A stretch of DNA of 43,777 nucleotides from Oscillospiraceae bacterium (GTDB lineage: Bacteria > Bacillota > Clostridia > Oscillospirales > Acutalibacteraceae): contig JAISGQ010000010.1 in assembly GCA_031262985.1 (NCBI GenBank), positions 1 through 43,777 of the forward strand, read 5' to 3'. Both the position numbers and the translations under genes were made by a program. Below the pieces are notes generated by a model that saw only the letters and a program-made list of their open reading frames with translations, was not told the origin of the DNA and ran no database searches. This document shows positions 34,050 to 41,949 of this stretch, piece by piece (within the stretch, counting starts at the first letter, position 1; every line of letters begins with the position of its first letter).

Positions 34050-35078
34050 ATGACTCCCGGTCAGAGAAAATACAAAATTTTACAGACAATCATCGAGAGC
34101 TATGTCGAGAGCGGCGACCCCGTAGGTTCAAAGACGCTTGCCGCTATGCTGGAGAACGCAGTCTCCTCCGCGACAATACGCAACGATATGTCCGACTTGG
34201 TGGACAGCGGCTATCTCGAACAGCCGCACACCTCCTCCGGCAGAATCCCCTCGCAGAGAGGCTACCGCCTGTACGTCGACCAGCTCATGTGGAAACGCAC
34301 GCTGACCGACGAGGTGCAGAGCCTCATCTCCGACAAGCTGACCGCCTATAGCTGTAACCCCGAGAGGTTTATCGAGGCGGCGGCACAGCTTTTATCGGAG
34401 CAGACGAATTTCGTCGCGGTAATCACTACTCCCGCCGATGTTCAGGCGCGCGTAGTCGCGGTGGAGATAATGCCCACGAGCGAACACACGGTAGTTATCA
34501 TGATGATGATTTCTCCGTCCGTCCTAAAGAGCAGGATATGCAGACTGCACGTCAAGGTCGAGTCGGCGGCAGTCAATATGCTCCGCCACTACATGAATCT
34601 CCACCTGCTCAATATGCAGATAAGCGAGCTTACCGACGACTACATGGAGAGGATAACTAACGAGCTTGGCAGTGTGGGAACGGCTCTCGCTCCTGCCTTT
34701 GCCATGGCGGCGGATATAGCGCAGGAGGCGGGTACAGTCCAGATTGCGGTGGAGGGGCAGAGCAACCTCTACGACAGGGAGGACTTGTCCTACTCCGACG
34801 TAAAGGAGCTTATGGCGTTCCTTCGCAACAAGCAGGATATAATCAACCTGCTTTCGCTCTCGGGCAGCAGCCACGTAATTATCGGCAGGGAGAGCAAGAA
34901 GGCGCAGCTTTCGGGCGTGAGCGTTGTTGCGGCGCGGTACTACTCCGGCATAGGAGCCTCGGGGCTTGTGGGAGTTATCGGACCGCTGAGGATGAACTAC
35001 TCCAAACTGATACCCTACGTCGAGTACTTCGCGGGAGTTGTCGGCAGTGAGATGAAGGCGACACTCGGGATGTATTGA
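34050..35078 (+). CDS. hrcA: Heat-inducible transcription repressor HrcA
   Basis: This 342-aa repressor binds CIRCE. It has an N-terminal winged helix (YKILQTIIESYVESGDPVGS, TIRNDMSDLVDSGYLEQPHTSSGRIPS) and a C-terminal GAF-like domain ending VGVIGPLRMNYSKLIPYVEY. It is the first gene of its own target operon, giving autoregulation; GroE normally assists its folding. The start is the ATG at 34050, with GGTG as a poor ribosome site; a GTG at 34041 is possible. The poor site lies at the edge of a repeat array, so the insertion may have reshaped this leader. Confidence 0.96.
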   Translation: MTPGQRKYKILQTIIESYVESGDPVGSKTLAAMLENAVSSATIRNDMSDLVDSGYLEQPHTSSGRIPSQRGYRLYVDQLMWKRTLTDEVQSLISDKLTAYSCNPERFIEAAAQLLSEQTNFVAVITTPADVQARVVAVEIMPTSEHTVVIMMMISPSVLKSRICRLHVKVESAAVNMLRHYMNLHLLNMQISELTDDYMERITNELGSVGTALAPAFAMAADIAQEAGTVQIAVEGQSNLYDREDLSYSDVKELMAFLRNKQDIINLLSLSGSSHVIIGRESKKAQLSGVSVVAARYYSGIGASGLVGVIGPLRMNYSKLIPYVEYFAGVVGSEMKATLGMY

Positions 35079-35152
35079 TATAAATTTACTCATGCGCCGA
35101 TAACTGGAAGAAGTCGGCGGGGAGTAATCGGAAACCAACCAAATAAAACTAA

Positions 35153-35170
35153 GGTGGTGTCAACACCACC
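35153..35170 (+). other. Short perfect hairpin between hrcA and grpE
   Basis: GGTGGTGT-CA-ACACCACC, an 8-bp stem with a 2-nt spacer, about 30 nt upstream of the grpE start. It is too compact for a terminator and may be a processing or stability element for the operon mRNA. Confidence 0.5.
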
Positions 35171-35200
35171 CCAATAACAGCGAAAGGGGATACACTGAAT

Positions 35201-35743
35201 ATGAGCGAAAACGAGAAGGATTTGGACCTCCTTGAGGACGAAACAGAGGAGGAGTGCTTCGAGGAGGAAGAGGAGGAGTACACTCCTACATCTCCCGCGG
35301 AGGAGAAGATAGAGGAGCTTACTAAGGAACTCCGGAAGCTAAAGGATATGCACCTTAGAACTGCCGCCGAGTACGACAACTTCAGAAAGAGAACGCAGAA
35401 GGAGAAGGAGGCACTGTTCGCCGCAGTGCAGGCGGACACCGTAGCCGAACTCCTGCCGATAGTTGACAATTTAGAGCGGGCAATGGCGGTGGAGAACATC
35501 ACGCTGGAGGACCTGCAGAAGGGCGTCTCCATGATAATGTCGGAGAGTGCGAAGGTTTTCGAGCGTCTCTCGGTGGAGAGTTTCGGCGAGGTGGGGGAGC
35601 AGTTTGACCCGAATATTCACAACTGCATCGGCACATCCGACGATTCTGACGTGGAGAGCGGCTGTATCTCCATGGTTGCACAGAAGGGCTACAGAATCGG
35701 GCAAAAGACAATTCGTCCGGCAATGGTTCAGATAAAGAATTAG
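35201..35743 (+). CDS. grpE: GrpE nucleotide-exchange factor
   Basis: This 180-aa co-chaperone releases ADP from DnaK. An acidic disordered N-terminus (about residues 1-30, Glu-rich) and a long dimerising coiled coil (about 35-85) with RTAAEYDNFRKRTQKE are followed by the beta domain with PNIHNCIG and ISMVAQKGYRIGQKTIRPAMV. It is second in the hrcA operon. The spacer after it (35744-35878) repeats the word TTATCGGCTT twice and contains no gene. Confidence 0.96.
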   Translation: MSENEKDLDLLEDETEEECFEEEEEEYTPTSPAEEKIEELTKELRKLKDMHLRTAAEYDNFRKRTQKEKEALFAAVQADTVAELLPIVDNLERAMAVENITLEDLQKGVSMIMSESAKVFERLSVESFGEVGEQFDPNIHNCIGTSDDSDVESGCISMVAQKGYRIGQKTIRPAMVQIKN

Positions 35744-35878
35744 GGTAGCACCTTGCAGATTGCGAAGAGTATTACGGCTATTAAATTATACTCCTCGTTA
35801 TCGGCTTGGCACTCCCTCTGACCATTATCGGCTTATTAATAAAACAACTAAACTTAAATAAAATTGGAGGAAACAATT

Positions 35879-37672
35879 ATGGCAAAGATTATAGGAATCG
35901 ACTTAGGTACAACAAACTCATGCGTCGCTGTTATCGAAGGCAGCGAGGCGGTAGTAATCCCAAACAGTGAGGGAGCGAGAACTACTCCCTCCGTAGTGGG
36001 CTTCTCGAAGGACGGCGAGCGTATGGTAGGTATGGTGGCCAAAAGACAGGCTATCACAAACCCCGACCGCACAATCTCCTCAATCAAGAGGGATATGGGT
36101 TCGAGCAGAACAGTCGCTATTGACGGCAAGAACTACACTCCGCAGGAGATTTCAGCGATGATTCTCCAGAAGCTCAAGGCGGACGCCGAGAGCTATCTCG
36201 GCGACAAGGTTACTGCGGCTGTAATCACCGTTCCCGCCTACTTCACCGACGCGCAGCGTCAGGCGACTAAGGACGCGGGCAAGATAGCGGGACTTGACGT
36301 AAAGCGCATTATCAACGAACCTACGGCGGCTGCTCTCTCCTACGGCATTGACAAGGAGGACGACCAGAAGGTCATGGTTTACGACCTCGGCGGCGGCACA
36401 TTTGACGTCTCCATTATCGAGATGGGCGACGGCGTTCAGGAGGTTCTTGCTACAGCGGGTAACAACAAGCTCGGAGGAGACGACTTCGACCAGCGCGTAA
36501 TCAACTACCTCTGCGACGAGTTCAGAAAGACAGACGGAATCGACCTCTCGACCGACAGGACAGCTATGCAGAGACTCAAGGAGGCGGCGGAGAAGGCGAA
36601 GATTGAGCTTTCGGGCGTTGTGTCCACTCAGATTAACCTGCCGTTTATCACCGCTAACGCGAGCGGCCCTAAGCATATGGATATAACCCTCACAAGAGCT
36701 AAGTTCAACGAGCTGACAAGCGACCTTGTAGAAAAGACTATGGCTCCCGTTCGGCAGGCACTCTCCGACAGCAAGCTTTCTGTAGGACAGATTGACAAGG
36801 TTCTCATGGTGGGCGGCTCCTCGAGAATCCCCGCTGTGCAGGACGCTGTAAAGGCGTTAATCGGAAAAGACCCGTTCAAGGGAATCAACCCCGACGAGTG
36901 CGTAGCTCTCGGAGCGGCACTTCAGGGCGGCGTTCTCGGAGGAGAAGTAGACGGGCTTGTACTCCTCGACGTAACTCCCCTCTCGCTGGGTATCGAAACT
37001 CAGGGCGAGGTTTGCACAAAGATTATCGAGAGAAATACAACTATCCCCGTAAAGAAGTCGCAGGTGTTCACTACTGCAGCCGACAATCAGCCCTCCGTTG
37101 AGGTCAAGGTGCTTCAGGGAGAGCGCGAGTTCTCACGCGACAACAAGGTACTCGGCGTGTTCCACCTCGACGGCATCGCTCCCGCGAGAAGGGGAGTGCC
37201 GCAGATTGAGGTAACATTCGATATCGACGCCAATGGCATAGTAAACGTAAGCGCAAGAGATAAGGGCACAGGCAAGGAGCAGCAGATTACTATCACCTCC
37301 TCCACATCAATGGATAAGAAGGACATAGAGAAGGCTGTCCGCGACGCGGAGCAGTATGCGGCGGAGGACGCAAAACGCCGCGAGGAGGTTGACGCACGCA
37401 ACAACGCCGACCAGATGATTTATCAGACGGAGAAGATGATTGCCGACCTCGGCGACAAGCTGTCCTCCGGCGACAAGTCAAACGTGGAGGCGAAGATAGC
37501 CGACCTTCGTGCGGTCAAGGATTCGGGCGACATCTCCGACGTCAAGGCTAAGACAGGCGCACTCCAGCAGGAGCTTTACAAGCTGAGCGAACAGCTCTAT
37601 AAGGACGCGGGTGCGCAGTCGGGCGACGTAGGACCTACTCCGGGCGACATTCCCGATGTAGACGAAAACTAA
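35879..37672 (+). CDS. dnaK: Chaperone protein DnaK (Hsp70)
   Basis: The 597-aa Hsp70 folds and protects proteins with DnaJ and GrpE. The ATPase domain has [41 protein letters not shown] and [10 protein letters not shown]. The substrate domain includes [11 protein letters not shown], and a Gly/Pro/Asp-rich tail ends the protein. ATG at 35879 has GGAGG 8 nt upstream; a TTG start earlier in frame would include the ribosome site and is rejected. It is slightly shorter than the E. coli protein, as usual for Firmicutes, which lack a segment in the ATPase domain. Confidence 0.98.
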   Translation: MAKIIGIDLGTTNSCVAVIEGSEAVVIPNSEGARTTPSVVGFSKDGERMVGMVAKRQAITNPDRTISSIKRDMGSSRTVAIDGKNYTPQEISAMILQKLKADAESYLGDKVTAAVITVPAYFTDAQRQATKDAGKIAGLDVKRIINEPTAAALSYGIDKEDDQKVMVYDLGGGTFDVSIIEMGDGVQEVLATAGNNKLGGDDFDQRVINYLCDEFRKTDGIDLSTDRTAMQRLKEAAEKAKIELSGVVSTQINLPFITANASGPKHMDITLTRAKFNELTSDLVEKTMAPVRQALSDSKLSVGQIDKVLMVGGSSRIPAVQDAVKALIGKDPFKGINPDECVALGAALQGGVLGGEVDGLVLLDVTPLSLGIETQGEVCTKIIERNTTIPVKKSQVFTTAADNQPSVEVKVLQGEREFSRDNKVLGVFHLDGIAPARRGVPQIEVTFDIDANGIVNVSARDKGTGKEQQITITSSTSMDKKDIEKAVRDAEQYAAEDAKRREEVDARNNADQMIYQTEKMIADLGDKLSSGDKSNVEAKIADLRAVKDSGDISDVKAKTGALQQELYKLSEQLYKDAGAQSGDVGPTPGDIPDVDEN

Positions 37673-37721
37673 AGGTCTCGGCTACGGCTACAAGAAAGCA
37701 TTACTACTCACACAGGTCATT

Positions 37722-37758
37722 GCGGATACGGAAGGGGGGATATTCCTTTCGTATCCGC
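37722..37758 (+). other. Hairpin in the dnaK-dnaJ spacer
   Basis: A 14-bp stem GCGGATACGGAAGG/CCTTTCGTATCCGC, fully paired with one G-U, and a 9-nt loop. No U run follows. Such a structure can protect or partly terminate the upstream mRNA and so set a dnaK excess over dnaJ. Confidence 0.6.
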
Positions 37759-37802
37759 TCACACGGTTATATAAGTATACCTTTACTTAGGGGGTAAAAA
37801 AT

Positions 37803-38936
37803 TTGGCAGACAAGAAGAGAGATTTTTATGAGGTTCTCGGAGTGGATAAATCCGCGGGCGAGGCTGACATAAAAAAGGCGTTCAGAACGGCGGCAAAGAA
37901 GCACCATCCCGACATGAACCCCGACGACCCCACGGCGGAGGCAAAGTTCAAGGAGGTCAACGAGGCTTATGAGGTACTCTCCGACCCCGAGAAGAAGGCG
38001 CGCTACGACCAGTTCGGACACGCGGGCGTAGACCCGAATTTCGGAGCGGGAGGAGGAGCTGATTTCGGCGACTTCGGGGGCTTCGGCGACTTAGGCGATA
38101 TATTCGGCAGTATTTTCGGAGGTTTCGGCGGCGGCTTCGGCGGCAGAAGCGCGAATCCGAACGCTCCGAGACGCGGCGAGGACCTGCAAAAGACTGTAGT
38201 GCTTTCATTTGAGGAAGCGGCTATGGGCTGCCGAAAGGAGATAGAGTACAAGCGTGTGGAGACGTGCAGTGACTGCGGCGGCACAGGCGCAAAAGGCGGC
38301 ACAGACAAGAAAACCTGCCCCGACTGCGGCGGTTCGGGCTACATACGCATCAACCAGCGCACACCGTTCGGCACAATGCAGACACAGCGAGCGTGCGAAA
38401 AGTGCGGAGGCGGCGGCTCTATCATAGAAAACCCCTGTCCCAAGTGCGGCGGTCACGGGAGATGCAGAGTTACGCGCAAGGAGGTTTTCGAGTTCCCCGC
38501 CGGTATTGACGACGGTCAGGCTATGACCGTTCGCGGCAAGGGAAACGCGGGAGCTAATAACGGTCCCTCGGGCGACATTATCCTCGCTGTTACGATTCGT
38601 CCTCATCCCATTTTGGAGCGGGAGGGCTACAACGTACACTGCCCCGTCTCCCTCAGTTTCTGGCAGGCGGCAATGGGTACGGAGATTGACGTAGTGACCT
38701 TAGAGGGCAACCAGAAGGTGCGAGTTCCTGCCGGCACTCAGCCCAATGACACCATGACGCTCAAGGGAAAGGGCGTAACCCGCCTCCACAGCAGGGGGAA
38801 GGGCGACCAGATACTCCACTTTACCGTGGCTGTGCCGAAGAAGCTGACCTCCGAGCAGGAGAAGGGGCTTGAGAGCATACGCTCGCTCTTTGAGAGCGAC
38901 GGCGCGGGCAAGGGGAAAAAGGGAATATTTAAATAG
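37803..38936 (+). CDS. dnaJ: Chaperone protein DnaJ (Hsp40)
   Basis: The 377-aa DnaJ has a J domain (about 1-70) with HPD at 35-37, and a Gly/Phe-rich linker (about 78-118). Four zinc-finger repeats follow (CSDCGGTG, CPDCGGSG, CEKCGGGG, CPKCGGHG), then the two C-terminal substrate domains. The start is TTG with AGGGGG 8 nt upstream. It is the last gene of the CIRCE operon and stimulates DnaK's ATPase. Confidence 0.97.
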   Translation: MADKKRDFYEVLGVDKSAGEADIKKAFRTAAKKHHPDMNPDDPTAEAKFKEVNEAYEVLSDPEKKARYDQFGHAGVDPNFGAGGGADFGDFGGFGDLGDIFGSIFGGFGGGFGGRSANPNAPRRGEDLQKTVVLSFEEAAMGCRKEIEYKRVETCSDCGGTGAKGGTDKKTCPDCGGSGYIRINQRTPFGTMQTQRACEKCGGGGSIIENPCPKCGGHGRCRVTRKEVFEFPAGIDDGQAMTVRGKGNAGANNGPSGDIILAVTIRPHPILEREGYNVHCPVSLSFWQAAMGTEIDVVTLEGNQKVRVPAGTQPNDTMTLKGKGVTRLHSRGKGDQILHFTVAVPKKLTSEQEKGLESIRSLFESDGAGKGKKGIFK

Positions 38937-38942
38937 ACGATA

Positions 38943-38987
38943 AAACCACCTCACGAAGTGGCAGACCTGCCGCTCGCGGGGTGGTTT
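38943..38987 (+). terminator. Terminator of the heat-shock operon
   Basis: AAACCACC pairs with GGTGGTTT around a partly paired loop, 6 nt after the dnaJ stop codon, and a short T-rich stretch follows. Confidence 0.6.
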
Positions 38988-39003
38988 GTTATTAAGAATA
39001 TTT

Positions 39004-39139
39004 ATCACTCATCACTCATCACTCATCATTCATCATTTTTCATTTGAGTTAAAGTATCGGTTTTGTCTCCTTCAAGACAGGAAAGCATAAATGAAGAATG
39101 ATAAATGATTCGCTGTCGCTAATGATGAATGATAAATTT
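39004..39139. repeat. Facing heptamer arrays of the ATGATGA type
   Basis: Six uninterrupted heptamers (ATCACTC x3, ATCATTC, ATCATTT, TTCATTT) span 39004-39045. At 39091-39139 the inverted counterpart reads ATGAAGA, ATGATAA, ATGATTC, a short break, ATGATGA, ATGATAA. Same 7-nt rhythm as the TTGACAG arrays but different words. Confidence 0.8.
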
Positions 39140-39141
39140 AA

Positions 39142-39239
39142 TGCGCGGCGGGGGGAGGGGTGTCTCCTTCTGCTTGCCGGTGTAGGAGGGGAGCGTGTAG
39201 GATTCGCTGAGGGTGGTACTCCCCACCGTGATTGTATGT
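39142..39239 (-). repeat. About 95-bp diverged repeat, first copy
   Basis: Read on the minus strand it shares blocks with plus-strand 39851-39950: ATACAATCACGGYGG, CCCCTCCTACA, AGCAG.AGGAG and CCGCCGCGC, in the same order and spacing apart from small gaps. Both copies run straight into a heptamer array at the CCGCCGCGC end. No intact gene is present in 38988-39311. Confidence 0.6.
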
Positions 39240-39311
39240 CGGAGGAAGGAGTCCGTGCCATCTGACTGTCACCTGTTAGGTGCAGAGGGAATATTTAAAC
39301 AAAACAAAGCA

Positions 39312-39350
39312 AATAGACTGCAACAAAATTTCGTCTTGTTGCAGTCTATT
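39312..39350 (-). terminator. Terminator of the ferredoxin gene
   Basis: A perfect 15-bp stem (AATAGACTGCAACAA and complement) with a 9-nt loop, 29 nt after the ferredoxin stop. On the minus strand the sequence continues T-rich (TTTGCTTTGTTTTG). Confidence 0.8.
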
Positions 39351-39379
39351 GTTGTTGCGAAAACTAAGTAAGAGTAAAA

Positions 39380-39550
39380 TTAGTCTGCCTCAATTGCCTC
39401 TGTAGGGCAAGTTCCGGCGCATACTCCGCACGAAATGCAGACCTCAGGGTCGATAACATACTTGCTGTCGCCGGCGGAAATAGCCTCTGTAGGACACTCG
39501 CCTGCACAAGCTCCGCAGGAAACACAAGCGTCGCTGATTACATATGCCAT
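39380..39550 (-). CDS. Clostridial-type 2[4Fe-4S] ferredoxin
   Basis: This 56-aa electron carrier has two identical cluster motifs: C9-C12-C15-C19-Pro and C38-C41-C44-C48-Pro. The two halves are near repeats of each other (ISDACVSCGACAGECPTEAI and VCISCGVCAGTCPTEAI), the classic duplicated ferredoxin of anaerobes. It carries low-potential electrons for pyruvate:ferredoxin oxidoreductase, hydrogenase and the like. ATG is preceded by AGGAGG. It stands alone, with its own terminator. Confidence 0.95.
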   Translation of the reverse strand: MAYVISDACVSCGACAGECPTEAISAGDSKYVIDPEVCISCGVCAGTCPTEAIEAD

Positions 39551-39657
39551 AATACAAACCTCCTGTAAAATATGATTTGCCTGTATTTTAACATAAGAAA
39601 CAGCCGTTTACAAGAGGAATCTATTAAAATATGACGGCTTTCGCCGCCGATATTTTA

Positions 39658-39999
39658 GTTGACAAGTGACAAGCTTTTCAGTTGACAGTTGACAAGTGAC
39701 AAGTGACAGTTAAGGAACGCCGCTGCGGCGGGCATTTCGGTTGACAGTTATCCTCCACAAAAGGTCAAATCGCAAATTAAACAAAGGAGATTGTTTAAAA
39801 ATTACAGTTTAACGAGGTTGACAGTTGAAGGTACGGCTTTACACCTAAGTTATACAATCACGGCGGAGGGACTATTCTCGTTGACTACTACGGGCTAATC
39901 CCCTCCTACAGTGAGCAGTAGGAGGCACAACTGCGTCTCCGCCGCGCCTCTAACTGTCCTCTGTCACTTGTCAACTGAACCTGTCAACTGTCAACTGTG
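39658..39999. repeat. Composite repeat block: TTGACAG arrays plus second 95-bp copy
   Basis: Array 39658-39712 (TTGACAA, GTGACAG words) faces the inverted array 39951-39999. Single words also occur at 39740 and 39817. Between them, 39851-39950 is the second copy of the diverged 95-bp repeat. A stem CCTCCTAC/GTAGGAGG lies inside that copy. No gene is supported in 39551-39983. Confidence 0.8.
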
Positions 40000-40985
40000 T
40001 GGCTGTTCTCCTTAATGTACTCCACCACGTCCTCGAGCTGAGTGTACGCTATGGCGACGTAGCTGTCCGCCGCGCCGTAGTAGACGGCAATGCGTCCTGT
40101 GTCGCCGTCCTGCAAGGTAGCGCAGGGGAAGCAGACGTTCGGGACAAAGCCCTGCTCCTCATACCACTCCTCGGGGGTGAGGAGGAAATTCTCGCACCTG
40201 TACTTTACCACAGACGGATTGTCGATATCGAGAATCGCGCCGCCTACGCTGTAAACAAAGCCGTTGCAGGTGTGACTTACTCCGTGGTAGAACATAAGCC
40301 AGCCCTCGCTCGTCTCTATGGGAGCCGCACCCGCGCCTACCTTCAGACGCTCCCACCACTTTTCGCCCTTGCCCATGACATGGCGGTGCTTGCCCCAGTA
40401 GGTCAAGTCGGGGCTTTCGCTGAGGAACATATCGCCGAAGGGCGTGTGTCCGCTGTCGCTCGGGCGCGAGAGCATGACGAAGTTACCGCCTATCTTTCGC
40501 GGAAAGAGAACGGCGTTTCGGTTAAACGGCAGGAATGGGTTTTCGAGCCTCGTGAAGGTTTTGAAATCGGTGGTTTTCGCAAGCCCGATTGCCGCGCCTT
40601 CAAACTCGGTACACCACATGATGTAGTAGGTGTCCTCCACCTTAACAAGACGGGGGTCGTATGCGTACTCCGGCATATAGGGCTTGCCGTTTTCGTCGGT
40701 GAAGTTGATTTTCTCCTCGCTGATGTTCCAGTCGAGGGCGTTACTGCTCCTCCCAAGATAGATGTGAGGGACGCCGTCGCGCTGTTCTCCCCTGAAAACG
40801 CCTATGTAGCCGTCCTCATAGGGCATGACCGCGCTGTTGAAAATCCTCGCGACTGCCGCCGTCGGATTGCGCTTGATTATGGGATTTGTGCTGTTTCTCC
40901 ACAGGGGGAAACGGTATCCCGCGGGTTTCTCCTCCCACGGCATATTGGGCAGGGGAGGCACGTTTACAAAGCTGACTTTACTCAT
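39984..40985 (-). CDS. GH130 family glycoside phosphorylase
   Basis: This 333-aa protein has the five-bladed beta-propeller make-up of GH130, enzymes that cleave beta-mannosides with phosphate (for example mannosyl-glucose or mannan oligosaccharides). The proposed general acid Asp 110 is in EYAYDPRLVKV. Other blocks are SRPSDSGHTPFGDMFLSES, KVGAGAAPIETSEGWLMFYHG and VYYGAADSYVAIA. No signal peptide is seen, so it is cytosolic. The ATG at 40985 has GAGG 8 nt upstream. The last four residues and the stop codon are read from the TTGACAG array, so the natural C-terminus may have been replaced. The exact substrate is unknown. Confidence 0.88.
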   Translation of the reverse strand: MSKVSFVNVPPLPNMPWEEKPAGYRFPLWRNSTNPIIKRNPTAAVARIFNSAVMPYEDGYIGVFRGEQRDGVPHIYLGRSSNALDWNISEEKINFTDENGKPYMPEYAYDPRLVKVEDTYYIMWCTEFEGAAIGLAKTTDFKTFTRLENPFLPFNRNAVLFPRKIGGNFVMLSRPSDSGHTPFGDMFLSESPDLTYWGKHRHVMGKGEKWWERLKVGAGAAPIETSEGWLMFYHGVSHTCNGFVYSVGGAILDIDNPSVVKYRCENFLLTPEEWYEEQGFVPNVCFPCATLQDGDTGRIAVYYGAADSYVAIAYTQLEDVVEYIKENSHTVDS

Positions 40986-41022
40986 GGAATTCACCTCATT
41001 GAAATTGTTAAGCATATTGTTA

Positions 41023-41035
41023 AGTAAATTTTACT
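41023..41035. promoter_or_regulatory. Palindrome in the GH130 leader
   Basis: AGTAAA-T-TTTACT, a perfect 6+1+6 inverted repeat between the GH130 promoter and start codon. It is a candidate operator for a sugar-responsive repressor; the regulator is not in view. Confidence 0.4.
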
Positions 41036-41056
41036 CTATTGTTACTTTACAAGTTG

Positions 41057-41085
41057 ATTATAGTACTTTGTTTGCATAATGTCAA
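41057..41085 (-). promoter_or_regulatory. Consensus sigma-A promoter for the GH130 gene
   Basis: On the minus strand TTGACA, 17 nt, TATAAT: perfect in both boxes and spacing, 71 nt upstream of the start codon. Confidence 0.8.
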
Positions 41086-41165
41086 CATTTATAGTGAAAT
41101 TTATGTGTAATTTATGTGCGGGGAGGACTACTCCTCCCTCGCTATTTATTGTAATTAATACAAAT

Positions 41166-41180
41166 TTATAATTATTTCAA
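41166..41180. promoter_or_regulatory. PerR-box-like palindrome upstream of rubrerythrin
   Basis: TTATAATTATTTCAA agrees with the PerR consensus TTATAATnATTATAA at all but two positions and lies 18 nt upstream of the -35 box. PerR control of rubrerythrins is known in Clostridium; here it is inference from the site alone. Confidence 0.35.
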
Positions 41181-41198
41181 ATAATTGCATTTGGAGTA

Positions 41199-41227
41199 TT
41201 GACTTTTTCCTCTCAAAATGGTAGAAT
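41199..41227 (+). promoter_or_regulatory. Sigma-A promoter of rubrerythrin
   Basis: TTGACT, 17 nt, TAGAAT, about 100 nt upstream of the start codon. The 340-nt gap between the GH130 and rubrerythrin genes also holds a small stem GGGAGGA/TCCTCCC at 41121-41138. Confidence 0.7.
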
Positions 41228-41328
41228 ATGGGCATTAAAAGCACCTCCCGCTCCAAAATTAGGGAATATCACGCGAAATACTGCTGATACTAATCGGGAT
41301 GTGTTAATTATGAAGGAGGTTTTATTTT

Positions 41329-41871
41329 ATGCCGGAACTTAAAGGATCAAGAACAGAAGCCAATTTGATGGCAGCCTTCGCGGGCGAGAGCCAGGCGCGT
41401 AACAAGTACACCTACTACGCCTCAAAGGCGAAGAAGGACGGCTACGTTCAGATTGCAAAAATATTTGAGGAAACAGCCGCAAACGAAAAAGAGCATGCGG
41501 AGATTTGGTTTAAGCTGCTCCACGGCGACCAGATTCCTTCTACTCCCGAGAACCTTCTCGATGCCGCTAACGGCGAAAACTACGAGTGGACCGAGATGTA
41601 CGACGAGTTCGCGAAGGTCGCCGCTGAGGAAGGCTTTACGAAAATCGCCACTCTCTTCTCTCTCGTGGGTAAGGTCGAAAAGGAGCATGAGGAACGCTAC
41701 CGCAAGCTCCTTGCTAACGTGGAGGGCGAGCTTGTCTTCTCCCGCGACGGCGACATGGTGTGGCAGTGCTCCAACTGCGGACATATCGTAGTGGGCAAGA
41801 AAGCTCCCGATATGTGTCCTGTCTGCTCACATCCGAAGGCGTACTTCCAGATTAAAGCGGAGAATTATTAA
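41329..41871 (+). CDS. rbr: Rubrerythrin
   Basis: This 180-aa peroxide-reducing protein of anaerobes reduces hydrogen peroxide with electrons from NADH via rubredoxin-type carriers. The N-terminal ferritin-like four-helix bundle supplies the di-iron ligands (Glu 20, Glu 53 and His 56 of EKEH, a second E-x-x-H at 117-120). The C-terminal rubredoxin domain has Cys 147/150 and 163/166. ATG is preceded by AAGGAGG. A single-gene transcript with its own promoter and terminator; the PerR-like site fits oxidative-stress control. Confidence 0.96.
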   Translation: MPELKGSRTEANLMAAFAGESQARNKYTYYASKAKKDGYVQIAKIFEETAANEKEHAEIWFKLLHGDQIPSTPENLLDAANGENYEWTEMYDEFAKVAAEEGFTKIATLFSLVGKVEKEHEERYRKLLANVEGELVFSRDGDMVWQCSNCGHIVVGKKAPDMCPVCSHPKAYFQIKAENY

Positions 41872-41881
41872 TTTAGCTGAA

Positions 41882-41926
41882 AAAAAGCTCCTCTCAGCAG
41901 GCGTTGCCTGCTAAGGGGAGCTTTTT
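41882..41926 (+). terminator. Rubrerythrin terminator
   Basis: AAAAAGCTCCTC pairs with GGGGAGCTTTTT, extended by an inner stem AGCAGGC/GCCTGCT. The outer arm ends in five T. It begins 11 nt after the stop codon. Confidence 0.92.
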
Positions 41927-41946
41927 CAGTTGACAGTTGACAGGTG
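41927..41946. repeat. Short TTGACAG array
   Basis: Two to three heptamer words (CAGTTGACAGTTGACAGG) between the rubrerythrin terminator and the rsmE stop codon at 41950. Confidence 0.75.
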
Positions 41947-41949
41947 CCC

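Noticed and set aside
39049-39261. 70-aa minus-strand reading frame near the ATGATGA arrays
   Set aside because: It runs through heptamer repeats and the 95-bp element, has no ribosome site and no recognisable domain.
39790-39897. Short plus-strand frame from TTG after AAAGGAGA
   Set aside because: The ribosome site is one base from the start and the product is read mostly from repeat DNA.
39984-41027. Long open frames opposite the GH130 gene, and similar opposite-strand frames over transketolase, DUF2804, dnaK and ileS
   Set aside because: They mirror GC-rich codons of the true genes and show no domain or ribosome site.
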